From the NCBI RefSeq assembly GCF_015207245.1, contig NZ_JADEXF010000312.1:1-5381 (forward strand): a stretch of 5,381 bases of DNA, given 5' to 3'. The translations under genes and the position numbers were made by a program. How positions within the stretch are numbered: the first letter of the stretch is position 1; each line of letters opens with the position of its first letter. Shown here piece after piece: positions 1-5,381 of the stretch. This DNA is from Nostoc cf. edaphicum LEGE 07299. GTDB taxonomy: Bacteria > Cyanobacteriota > Cyanobacteriia > Cyanobacteriales > Nostocaceae. The notes below the pieces were generated by a model that saw nothing but the letters and a program-made list of their open reading frames with translations, did no database searches and was not told where the DNA came from.

Positions 1-1
1 C

Positions 2-271
2 TCTATAGGTCATGTTTATGGAAAAAGATTGTTTAAAAACATAGACCAAAGTAAAAACAACATTTGGTTGGCTATTCTTACCCTTGGTGAAGGTTGGCAC
101 AACAATCATCATGCTTTTCCTAACTCAGCAAAGTTTGGTTTAAAATGGTGGCAAATCGATCCAGGATACTGGGTTATTCTGATTTTACAAGCTATAGGTT
201 TAGCTTGGGATGTAAAGCATCCTAGCTTAGAAGCAATTGAATTCAAAAAACTGGATGAAATTTCACAATAA
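2..271 (+). CDS. Membrane fatty-acyl desaturase, C-terminal fragment (5' end outside window)
   Basis: The reading frame is open from base 2 to the TAA at 269-271, giving 89 residues of the C-terminus. The TTG at base 29 is not a credible start, because the residues before it (SIGHVYGKR) already match the family. The fragment holds the third histidine box, GEGWHNNHH (fragment residues 29-37, histidine cluster at bases 98-112), which binds the di-iron centre in membrane desaturases of the acyl-CoA/acyl-lipid delta-9 (DesC-like) group. It is followed by the family WWQID motif and a hydrophobic stretch (residues about 56-69) near the membrane. The first two histidine boxes must lie upstream. The family inserts double bonds, or sometimes triple bonds, into acyl chains using O2. 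The neighbouring ACP gene, 49 bases downstream, suggests an acyl-ACP substrate, as in the jamaicamide desaturase-ACP pair JamB/JamC; that is inference. Regiochemistry cannot be read from this fragment. Confidence 0.9.
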   Translation, partial: SIGHVYGKRLFKNIDQSKNNIWLAILTLGEGWHNNHHAFPNSAKFGLKWWQIDPGYWVILILQAIGLAWDVKHPSLEAIEFKKLDEISQ

Positions 272-320
272 TACTCTCAATCAGCTAAAAATAATTAACA
301 AAGCTTTCAAATATTAAAAG

Positions 321-632
321 ATGGAACGCAAAAATTTACAAATTGATTCAACATTAAAAGCCTCAGAAGTATTGAAAACAAAGGGAACTGTAGCAGAAAT
401 TAAAGCCTGGTTAATTTCATATCTAGCTGCCGCTTTAGAAATACCTTCAGATGAAATAGATATTACTTTGCCTTTAAATAGTTACGGATTAGATTCTAGC
501 GCCGCAGTCAGTTTGACTGGCGATCTGGGTGATTTTCTGGAATGCCAGTTAGAACCGGATTTACTAATTGATTACCCAACTATTGAAGCTTTGGCTCAAC
601 ATTTGGGTGATATAGAGGAAATAATCTTATGA
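321..632 (+). CDS. Free-standing acyl carrier protein (PKS/NRPS-type phosphopantetheine protein)
   Basis: This 103-residue protein carries one PP-binding domain (about residues 23-97). The phosphopantetheine attachment motif is GLDSS, with Ser59 (codon 495-497) as the modified serine. Downstream helix residues such as AAVSLTGDL and DYPTIEALAQHL are typical of cyanobacterial PKS-linked carrier proteins rather than of the housekeeping fatty-acid AcpP. The roughly 20-residue N-terminal extension before the domain is polar and has no recognised function. The C-terminus after the domain is a short acidic/hydrophobic tail (GDIEEIIL) that could be a docking peptide for the TubC-like domain of the next protein. 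The ATG at 321 is the only sensible start, though a Shine-Dalgarno is not well placed: the only purine run, AAAG, abuts the ATG. The stop overlaps the next start as ATGA (629-632). The likely role is to hold an acyl chain for the desaturase and the thioester reductase. Confidence 0.93.
   Translation: MERKNLQIDSTLKASEVLKTKGTVAEIKAWLISYLAAALEIPSDEIDITLPLNSYGLDSSAAVSLTGDLGDFLECQLEPDLLIDYPTIEALAQHLGDIEEIIL
615..620 (+). promoter_or_regulatory. Ribosome binding site for the thioester reductase
   Basis: GAGGAA lies 8 bases before the ATG at 629, inside the 3' end of the ACP gene. It is the clearest Shine-Dalgarno in the upstream half of the window. It supports the 629 start and, with the ATGA overlap, coupled translation of ACP and reductase. 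Confidence 0.6.
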
Positions 633-2014
633 GTCTCTATCAACTTTTTGATTGGCTTAATAAACAAGGAATTAAGTTATCGGCTCAGGATGGGAAACTA
701 CATCTGCGTGCGCCAAAAGGAGTATTATCTCCAGAAATTCAGACGATTCTCAGCGAACGGAAAGCTGAAATTCTGGAATTTATGACTCAAAATCAGCAAA
801 AAATTGAGAAATTTATAGATTTATCTGCAGAAGCAGTTTTAGAATCAACTATTTATCCAGAAAATACCGCTACCTCATTGGGAACTGAACCCACTTCTAT
901 TTTTTTAACCGGAGCAACAGGTTTTTTAGGGGCTTTTTTACTATCCGAACTGTTACAACAAACTCAAGCAAAAATTTATTGTCTTGTGCGCGGATCCGAA
1001 CTTGAAACTGCCCAAGGGAGATTGCAAAATAATTTAAAGTTTTACAACTTGTGGAATAGTTCTTTCCAATCAAGAATTATACCAGTTTTGGGTGATATTT
1101 CTCTGCCACAACTGGGTTTGACAACAGCAACATTTAGCAAACTAGCAAATGAGATTGACAGTATTTATCATAGTGGAGCATTACTAAGTTATGTGTACTC
1201 CTATGCTCGATTGAAACCTTGCAATGTTTTAGGAACACAAGAAATTTTACGATTAGCCTGCCAAAGTAAAACCAAATCCCTGCATTACATTTCAAGTTTT
1301 GCTGTATTTGAGTCATCAGCGTATAGCCAAAAAATAGTCGATGAAAACGAATCACTATCTGATTGGGAAGATATTTATTTGGGATATTCTCAAAGTAAAT
1401 GGGTAGCAGAGAAGTTGGTTATGGAAGCCCGCAATCGCGGATTACCAATAAATATTTATCGGTCAGCTTTTATCTCTGGGGATAGTCAAACCGGAATTTG
1501 GAAAAACAATGATATTATTTGCCGGATGATTAAGGGTTATATTCAGATGGGTAGTATGCCCCAACTCGACTATTTTTTAGATTTATCTCCAGTTGACTAT
1601 GTAGCACAAGGAATTGTTTATTTATCCAGACAAAAGCAAGCGATCGGCAAGTGCTATCATCTGAATAATCCTCATCCTTACCATTGGCAAAATTTGTTTG
1701 CTTGGCTTTGCTCTTTAGGTTATTCTATCCAGCTTATTCCTTATCAACAGTGGCAAAAACAGTTGTCTGCCACTATGCGAACAAACCAAAACGTTTTAAC
1801 ATCTCTAATTCCTTTCTTTTGCCAAGAATGGGGGCAAGAAAAAATCACAATTCCTGAGTTATACCAGCAAAATATAAGACCAAAAATTAGTTGTCAAGAA
1901 ACTATTAATACGCTTAGAGAAACTTCGATTGTTTGCCCTGCCGTAGATACTGCTTTACTGAAAATATATTTTTCGTATTTCCTTAGTAGTGGTTATTTAG
2001 AACCAGCTTCATAA
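629..2014 (+). CDS. Thioester reductase with N-terminal TubC-type docking domain
   Basis: This 461-residue protein has two parts. Residues about 1-53 match the TubC N-terminal docking domain of NRPS/PKS subunits (LYQLFDWLNKQGIKL, DGKLHLRAPKG, then a SERKAEILEF helix). After a linker, residues about 88-461 form a thioester-reductase domain (NAD_binding_4, extended SDR fold). It has the nucleotide-binding GATGFLG (95-101), LVRG with Arg121, which in this family contacts NADPH, GDIS at 155-158, a catalytic Ser near 222-223, and YxxxK with Tyr253 and Lys257. The C-terminal SGYLEP end is usual for reductase domains. Such domains release a carrier-bound acyl chain as an aldehyde (two electrons) or alcohol (four electrons). 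There are no adenylation, condensation or ketosynthase domains, so this is a stand-alone releasing enzyme that must act on a separate carrier, most simply the ACP whose gene overlaps it by 4 bases. Its expected product here is a fatty alcohol, the co-substrate of the downstream alkyl-DHAP synthase. Whether it stops at the aldehyde cannot be told from sequence. Confidence 0.92.
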   Translation: MSLYQLFDWLNKQGIKLSAQDGKLHLRAPKGVLSPEIQTILSERKAEILEFMTQNQQKIEKFIDLSAEAVLESTIYPENTATSLGTEPTSIFLTGATGFLGAFLLSELLQQTQAKIYCLVRGSELETAQGRLQNNLKFYNLWNSSFQSRIIPVLGDISLPQLGLTTATFSKLANEIDSIYHSGALLSYVYSYARLKPCNVLGTQEILRLACQSKTKSLHYISSFAVFESSAYSQKIVDENESLSDWEDIYLGYSQSKWVAEKLVMEARNRGLPINIYRSAFISGDSQTGIWKNNDIICRMIKGYIQMGSMPQLDYFLDLSPVDYVAQGIVYLSRQKQAIGKCYHLNNPHPYHWQNLFAWLCSLGYSIQLIPYQQWQKQLSATMRTNQNVLTSLIPFFCQEWGQEKITIPELYQQNIRPKISCQETINTLRETSIVCPAVDTALLKIYFSYFLSSGYLEPAS

Positions 2015-2116
2015 AGGTAAAGCTAGGGAAATCTCATATTACCAGAAAAAACCTAGTTAATTATGAGAGCTTGCTTGTGAAGATAGAAGGGGATGCAGAG
2101 AAAGAAAAGATTTCCT

Positions 2117-2155
2117 AATGACTGATAGCTGATAAATATTTACTGACCAATGACT
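2117..2155 (+). repeat. Short degenerate TGACTGATA-like repeats in the 152-base spacer
   Basis: AATGACT occurs at 2117-2123 and again at 2149-2155. Between them lie ACTGA (2121-2125), GCTGATAA (2128-2135) and ACTGA (2142-2146). This resembles decayed short tandem repeats of the ACTGATAACTGA type that are common between genes in Nostoc-like genomes; that link is from memory and the match is loose. The spacer 2015-2166 otherwise holds no gene and no convincing terminator. It may contain a promoter for the acyltransferase, but I see no clear -35/-10 pair. Confidence 0.25.
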
Positions 2156-2166
2156 AAGATAAAATA

Positions 2167-2871
2167 ATGACAGAAAATCAACTTCAAAATTGGCTAGTTA
2201 ATATAGGTCAAAATATTATTTGGATAAGTGGTAAATTGCTTTACCAACATTGGTTTCAGCTTAAATGTCTAGGACTAGAAAATATTCCCCAGGATAGAGC
2301 TTATATAATTGCAGCTAACCATGTTAGTCATCTTGATGGCCCAGCAGTGATAGCGGCCCAAGGCAAACATTTTAAAAATGTTTACAGCTTGGCAGCAAAA
2401 GACTACTTTTTCAATCGACCGTTCAAAGCATGGATGTGCCAGAATTTTTTCAACATGATTTGCTTTGAACGCAAAGGCAATTTTTTAAATTCTCTGCGTT
2501 CCTGTCAAAAAATTGTGGAACAAAACAAGGTAATTCTGTTTTTCCCAGAAGGAACTCGCTCGATAACGGGTGAGCTTCAACGCCTAAAACTGGGATTAGG
2601 ATTATTAGTGCTGCACCTAAACGTTCCTGTCATTCCTGTCTATATTCATGGAACTTATCAAGCATTGCCTAAAGGTAGACATTTTCCCAAACGACATCCA
2701 ATTTACGTGAGTTTTGGCTTACCTTTAGACTTCAGGCATTATCAAACTAAACAAAATATACTTGACACTCGTCAAATTCAACAACAAATTATTAATGATG
2801 TGTATATAGCGATCGCTCAACTGCACGACAATTTAGTAGGAAAAGTGAATTATGGAAACTTGGAGACATAA
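2167..2871 (+). CDS. PlsC-family glycerol(one)-phosphate acyltransferase (LPLAT superfamily)
   Basis: This 234-residue protein has the full acyltransferase motif set. The catalytic HX4D is NHVSHLD (His52, Asp57). A FERKG block follows at 100-104, then the phosphate-binding FPEGTRS (126-132) and the VPVIPVYI strand (153-160). Its length is usual for PlsC/1-acylglycerol-3-phosphate acyltransferase and far shorter than the peroxisomal DHAP acyltransferase GNPAT. There is no clear transmembrane helix; a mildly hydrophobic N-terminal segment (about 13-31) may sit on the membrane. An in-frame TAA at 2155-2157 fixes the start near the ATG at 2167; the ribosome binding site is weak. The gene overlaps the alkyl-DHAP synthase gene by 20 bases, so I infer it serves that pathway. 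It could acylate DHAP to give the acyl-DHAP that AGPS needs, or add the sn-2 acyl chain to the finished 1-alkyl-glycerol-3-phosphate. The family assignment is firm; the acceptor is not. Confidence 0.9.
   Translation: MTENQLQNWLVNIGQNIIWISGKLLYQHWFQLKCLGLENIPQDRAYIIAANHVSHLDGPAVIAAQGKHFKNVYSLAAKDYFFNRPFKAWMCQNFFNMICFERKGNFLNSLRSCQKIVEQNKVILFFPEGTRSITGELQRLKLGLGLLVLHLNVPVIPVYIHGTYQALPKGRHFPKRHPIYVSFGLPLDFRHYQTKQNILDTRQIQQQIINDVYIAIAQLHDNLVGKVNYGNLET
2809..2816. repeat. HIP1 palindrome GCGATCGC
   Basis: Perfect copy of the highly iterated palindrome of cyanobacteria, within the 3' part of the acyltransferase gene. It supports a cyanobacterial origin and long residence of the cluster in such a genome. 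Confidence 0.85.
2838..2842 (+). promoter_or_regulatory. Ribosome binding site for alkyl-DHAP synthase
   Basis: AGGAA, 9 bases before the ATG at 2852, lies within the end of the acyltransferase gene. It supports the 2852 start despite the 20-base overlap, as does the match of the first residues of the protein to the conserved start of the AGPS core. Confidence 0.6.
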
Positions 2872-4585
2872 ATGGGGGTTCGCCGATACCCAGTTTATAA
2901 TCAATGACGATCGCTCGGTAACTTTGACAGGCGATCGCTACAATCTATCAGGCTACAAAATGCCTTATTTTCTTTCCTATATAGAAGAACAATTAGGTAT
3001 TGAAATTAATCCCCATGACCAGCAACCAGAAATAACACAAAAATTTATTAACCCTCTAAATATCAATAAATGTTTTTGTCAAGAATTAGAGAATATATTT
3101 CCTAGTAATCAATACACATTTGACGAACAAGAACGTCTTTTTCACAGTCATGGGCAAAGTGCTTTTAAAGAAGTTTACAAAGTTCTTTACTCTAAATTAG
3201 AGCGAACTGTAGATATGATATTTTACTGCCAATCAGAGTTAGATGCCCAAAAAATTATAAATCTTGCTATAGAACACAATATCTGTCTTGTTCCTTTTGG
3301 AGGTGGAACTAATGTTAGCTGCGCCTTAAAGCTACCAGAAGATGAAAAAAGAATGGTAGTTTCTGTAGATATGCGGCGGATGAATAAAATTGAGTGGATA
3401 GATCGAGATAATTTCCGCGCTTGTGTACAAGCAGGAATTACAGGTCAGCAGCTTGAGGAACAGTTAAGAAAAGATGGATTTACTTGCGGTCACGAACCTG
3501 ATAGTTTAGAGTTTTCGACTTTAGGGGGTTGGATTTCCACAAATGCAAGTGGAATGAAGAAAAATCGCTATGGCAATATTGAGCAAATTGTAGAAAATAT
3601 TACTCTAATTACCCCCAAAGGTACAATTGAGCAAATACAACCAATCTCCCGCGCTTCAATGGGAATGCAGATTCAAAATATTCTGTTTGGTAGTGAAGGA
3701 AACTTAGGATTAATTACCAAAGCTGTGATTAAAATTCATCCTATTCCCCAGGTAAAAAAATATGGCTCTCTCGTTTTTCCTAACTTCGAGTTAGGAGTAG
3801 AATTTTTATACAGTTTAGCTCATAGTGGATTTGTTCCAGCTAGTATTCGTTTGGTAGATAATAATCAATTTCGCTTCGGTCAAGCCCTAAAACCACAGCC
3901 AACTAATATCAAAGGCTGGATTGATAAACTTAAAAAGTTTTATTTATTAAAGCTGTGTGGCTTTAATCCATATCAAATGGTAGCAGCTACTATTGTTATG
4001 GAAGGATCTGCTCAAGAAATTGCTTATCAACAAACTAATATATATGCGTTAGCTAAAAAATTTCAAGGCTTGGCGTCTGGGTCAGAAAACGGACAACGAG
4101 GCTATATGCTAACTTATGCTATTGCCTATATGCGAGATTTCTTAGCTAGTTTTTTTATTCTTGGCGAAAGTTTTGAAACATCTGTCTCTTGGAGTCAAAT
4201 TCACCAAGTTTGTCATGCTGTTGACCAGACATTAAAAGAGCAGCATGAAAAGTTTAACTTACCTGGAAAACCTTATCTATCTTACCGAATTAGTCAAATT
4301 TATCATACAGGTGTTTGTTTATATTTTATGTTTGGCTTTTATAGTAAAGGAGTTGAATCTCCAGAAATAATTTCTCCTCAAATCGAGCATTCTATCAGAG
4401 TAGCAATTATGGAAAATGGTGGTTCTATTTCTCATCATCATGGTGTCGGGAAAAGTCGCCAAGAATTTATCAAAAATACTTTATCATCTGACAGTATTGA
4501 ATTGATTAAAGAAATTAAGCAAGCTAACGATCCTCAAAACATTTTTGGGATCGGCAATTTTTGTGCAGACGCTAAAACTATATGA
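2852..4585 (+). CDS. agps: Alkyl-dihydroxyacetonephosphate synthase (AGPS homologue, FAD-dependent)
   Basis: AGPS exchanges the acyl group of 1-acyl-DHAP for a fatty alcohol, making the ether bond of 1-alkyl-DHAP through an FAD-DHAP adduct. This 577-residue protein aligns by eye with human AGPS over nearly its whole length, starting at KWGFADTQFIIN. Residues about 110-295 are the FAD-binding PCMH/VAO domain, with GGGTNVS (150-156), AGITGQQLE, GHEPDSLEFST (213-223) and GSEGNLG (280-286). The cap and active-site region follows, with ASIRLVDN, NGQRGYMLTYAIAYMRD, LGESFETS, CLYFMF and SHHHGVGK. Residues known to matter in the mammalian enzyme are kept: His214 (human 300), Ser281 (367), Arg333 (419, mutated in RCDP3), Arg428 (515), Tyr491 (578) and His528-530 (615-617). 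Human Leu469 is Val382 here. The peroxisomal targeting extension is absent, as expected in a bacterium. D-lactate or glycolate oxidase (GlcD) shares the fold but not the HHH, SIRLVDN or GHEPDS blocks, so that alternative is unlikely. The stop overlaps the next start as ATGA. Confidence 0.95.
   Translation: METWRHKWGFADTQFIINDDRSVTLTGDRYNLSGYKMPYFLSYIEEQLGIEINPHDQQPEITQKFINPLNINKCFCQELENIFPSNQYTFDEQERLFHSHGQSAFKEVYKVLYSKLERTVDMIFYCQSELDAQKIINLAIEHNICLVPFGGGTNVSCALKLPEDEKRMVVSVDMRRMNKIEWIDRDNFRACVQAGITGQQLEEQLRKDGFTCGHEPDSLEFSTLGGWISTNASGMKKNRYGNIEQIVENITLITPKGTIEQIQPISRASMGMQIQNILFGSEGNLGLITKAVIKIHPIPQVKKYGSLVFPNFELGVEFLYSLAHSGFVPASIRLVDNNQFRFGQALKPQPTNIKGWIDKLKKFYLLKLCGFNPYQMVAATIVMEGSAQEIAYQQTNIYALAKKFQGLASGSENGQRGYMLTYAIAYMRDFLASFFILGESFETSVSWSQIHQVCHAVDQTLKEQHEKFNLPGKPYLSYRISQIYHTGVCLYFMFGFYSKGVESPEIISPQIEHSIRVAIMENGGSISHHHGVGKSRQEFIKNTLSSDSIELIKEIKQANDPQNIFGIGNFCADAKTI
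2931..2938. repeat. HIP1 palindrome GCGATCGC
   Basis: Second perfect HIP1 copy, 122 bases from the first and near the 5' end of the alkyl-DHAP synthase gene. A related partial site, CGATCGC, lies just upstream at 2908-2914. Confidence 0.85.
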
Positions 4586-5381
4586 GTCAGTTTAATGGTT
4601 TAGTAGCGTTGATTACTGGGGCTTCCTCTGGAATTGGGGCAGCAGTTGCCAAAGAACTTGCCCGTGAAGGTGCAAAGGTTGTGCTTTTGGCGAGACGGAC
4701 GGAACGATTAGCAACTATAGCCGCAGAGATTGACCCCAGCGGTCAAAGAGTACTAGCTATATCCTGCGATGTAGCTTTAGATGGCGAAGTAGAAAAAGCT
4801 GTCAGTCTTGCTGGAAGTGAATTCGGTAAGATTGATATCGTTGTTGCCAATGCAGGCTGGTCTTTAAAAGGCAAATTGGCAGACTTAAATGTGGATGACT
4901 ACCGTAAGCTGTTTGCAACAAATGTTTTTGGAGTTCTCAACACAATCTACGCTACCTTAGATGACCTAAAGAAAACGCAGGGAAGATTAGTTGTTATTAG
5001 TAGCGTTAAAAGTTATATTGCCTTGAGTGGTGATTCTGCTTATAGCATGAGCAAATTTGCGTTGCGGGCTTTATGCGAGTCATTATCTCAAGAATTAGCG
5101 CCCGACGGTGTATCGATAATACATATCTGTCCTGGCTACGTTGCTACTGAAATTCGCCAAGTAGATAACCAAGGTATTTGGCATCCAGAGTGGCAAGATT
5201 CTATTCCGTCAATGCTGCTGATATCGCCGTCACAAGCAGCAAAAGAAATTGTGCAAGCGATTTCTCAACGTAAAAAGGAAAAAGCGATCGCCAATTACAG
5301 TAAGGTAATTATTTTTCTGAAACGGCATCTACCAGGTTTGGTTTTATGGATAATATCTAGGTTCAAAATTAAAGTTTCTTA
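4582..5381 (+). CDS. Short-chain dehydrogenase/reductase, candidate acyl/alkyl-DHAP reductase (reaches window end)
   Basis: The frame opens at the ATG overlapping the AGPS stop and stays open for 266 codons, ending in TA, which may be the first two bases of a stop. The length is already that of a full classical SDR. It shows the cofactor motif TGASSGIG (12-19), the basic pair Arg38-Arg39 after the second strand (favouring NADPH), CDV with Asp63, NAG (90-92), Asn114, and the catalytic Ser141, Tyr154 and Lys158 (YSMSK), then CPGYVATE (183-190). The C-terminal tail (about 240-266) alternates basic and hydrophobic residues (FLKRHLPGLVLWIISRFKIK) and probably attaches to a membrane. Similar tails occur in SDRs acting on lipids. 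Known acyl/alkyl-DHAP reductases in eukaryotes (yeast Ayr1, human DHRS7B/PexRAP) are also SDRs with hydrophobic segments. With its gene fused by ATGA to AGPS, the natural guess is reduction of 1-alkyl-DHAP to 1-alkyl-glycerol-3-phosphate. Fatty aldehyde reduction is the main alternative. No separate ribosome binding site is visible, so translation is probably coupled. Confidence 0.92.
   Translation, partial: MSQFNGLVALITGASSGIGAAVAKELAREGAKVVLLARRTERLATIAAEIDPSGQRVLAISCDVALDGEVEKAVSLAGSEFGKIDIVVANAGWSLKGKLADLNVDDYRKLFATNVFGVLNTIYATLDDLKKTQGRLVVISSVKSYIALSGDSAYSMSKFALRALCESLSQELAPDGVSIIHICPGYVATEIRQVDNQGIWHPEWQDSIPSMLLISPSQAAKEIVQAISQRKKEKAIANYSKVIIFLKRHLPGLVLWIISRFKIKVS
5284..5291. repeat. 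HIP1 palindrome GCGATCGC
   Basis: Third perfect HIP1 copy, inside the dehydrogenase gene, where it is read in frame as part of the EKAIAN codons. Confidence 0.85.

Noticed and set aside
29..271. An 80-residue protein starting at TTG 29
   Set aside because: The frame is open to the window edge, and the codons before base 29 encode family-conserved desaturase residues, so this is the tail of a longer gene.
2..271. Plasmanyl desaturase (CarF/TMEM189 type) that would make plasmalogens
   Set aside because: The GEGWHNNHH box and WWQID context belong to the delta-9/DesC-like acyl desaturase family, not to CarF. No vinyl-ether-forming enzyme is visible in the window.
1134..1355. Open frame of 73 codons on the minus strand
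   Set aside because: It lies wholly inside the thioester-reductase gene, opposite its catalytic region, and its translation has no recognisable motif. It is a shadow of the real gene.
321..2014. Part of a heterocyst glycolipid (hgl) locus
   Set aside because: That pathway uses PKS proteins with ketosynthase domains and HglK/HglT-type partners. None is in the window, and AGPS has no role in it.
2032..2068. Inverted repeat as a rho-independent terminator after the reductase gene
   Set aside because: The stem is only 7 AT-rich pairs with a 23-base loop, and no T-run follows the right arm.
2852..4585. Glycolate or D-lactate oxidase (GlcD-like) instead of AGPS
   Set aside because: The FAD fold is shared, but the GHEPDS, SIRLVDN, CLYF and triple-His blocks and the N-terminal KWGFADTQF region are specific to alkyl-DHAP synthase.

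Overview
The window looks like a cyanobacterial chromosome, probably a filamentous or Nostocales-type strain. The DNA is AT-rich and carries three perfect copies of the cyanobacterial HIP1 palindrome GCGATCGC. The carrier protein, the docking-domain-bearing reductase and the desaturase tail all have the character of cyanobacterial lipid and natural-product genes. All genes lie on the plus strand and are nearly gapless, so this looks like one operon or two abutting transcription units, cut by both window edges.

Layout: (1) bases 2-271, C-terminal end of a membrane fatty-acyl desaturase; (2) 321-632, free-standing acyl carrier protein (ACP); (3) 629-2014, thioester reductase with an N-terminal TubC-type docking domain; (4) 2015-2166, a 152-base spacer with weak degenerate repeats; (5) 2167-2871, PlsC-family acyltransferase; (6) 2852-4585, FAD-dependent alkyl-dihydroxyacetonephosphate (alkyl-DHAP) synthase strikingly like human AGPS; (7) 4582-5381, short-chain dehydrogenase whose last two bases in the window (TA) may begin its stop codon. 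ACP/reductase and AGPS/dehydrogenase are joined by ATGA overlaps, and acyltransferase/AGPS overlap by 20 bases.

Read together, the genes spell out a complete glycerol ether-lipid route of the kind known from peroxisomes. An acyl chain on the ACP, possibly desaturated there, is released reductively by the thioester reductase as aldehyde or fatty alcohol. The PlsC-like enzyme could make 1-acyl-DHAP. The AGPS homologue would exchange the acyl group for the fatty alcohol to give 1-alkyl-DHAP. The dehydrogenase would reduce the ketone to 1-alkyl-glycerol-3-phosphate. The AGPS assignment rests on conserved active-site residues and is strong. The assignment of the other steps to this pathway is inference from gene order. 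Ether phospholipids are not a recognised general component of cyanobacterial membranes, so this cluster is the main point of interest. An acyl-AMP ligase that loads the ACP would be expected just outside the window, probably upstream.
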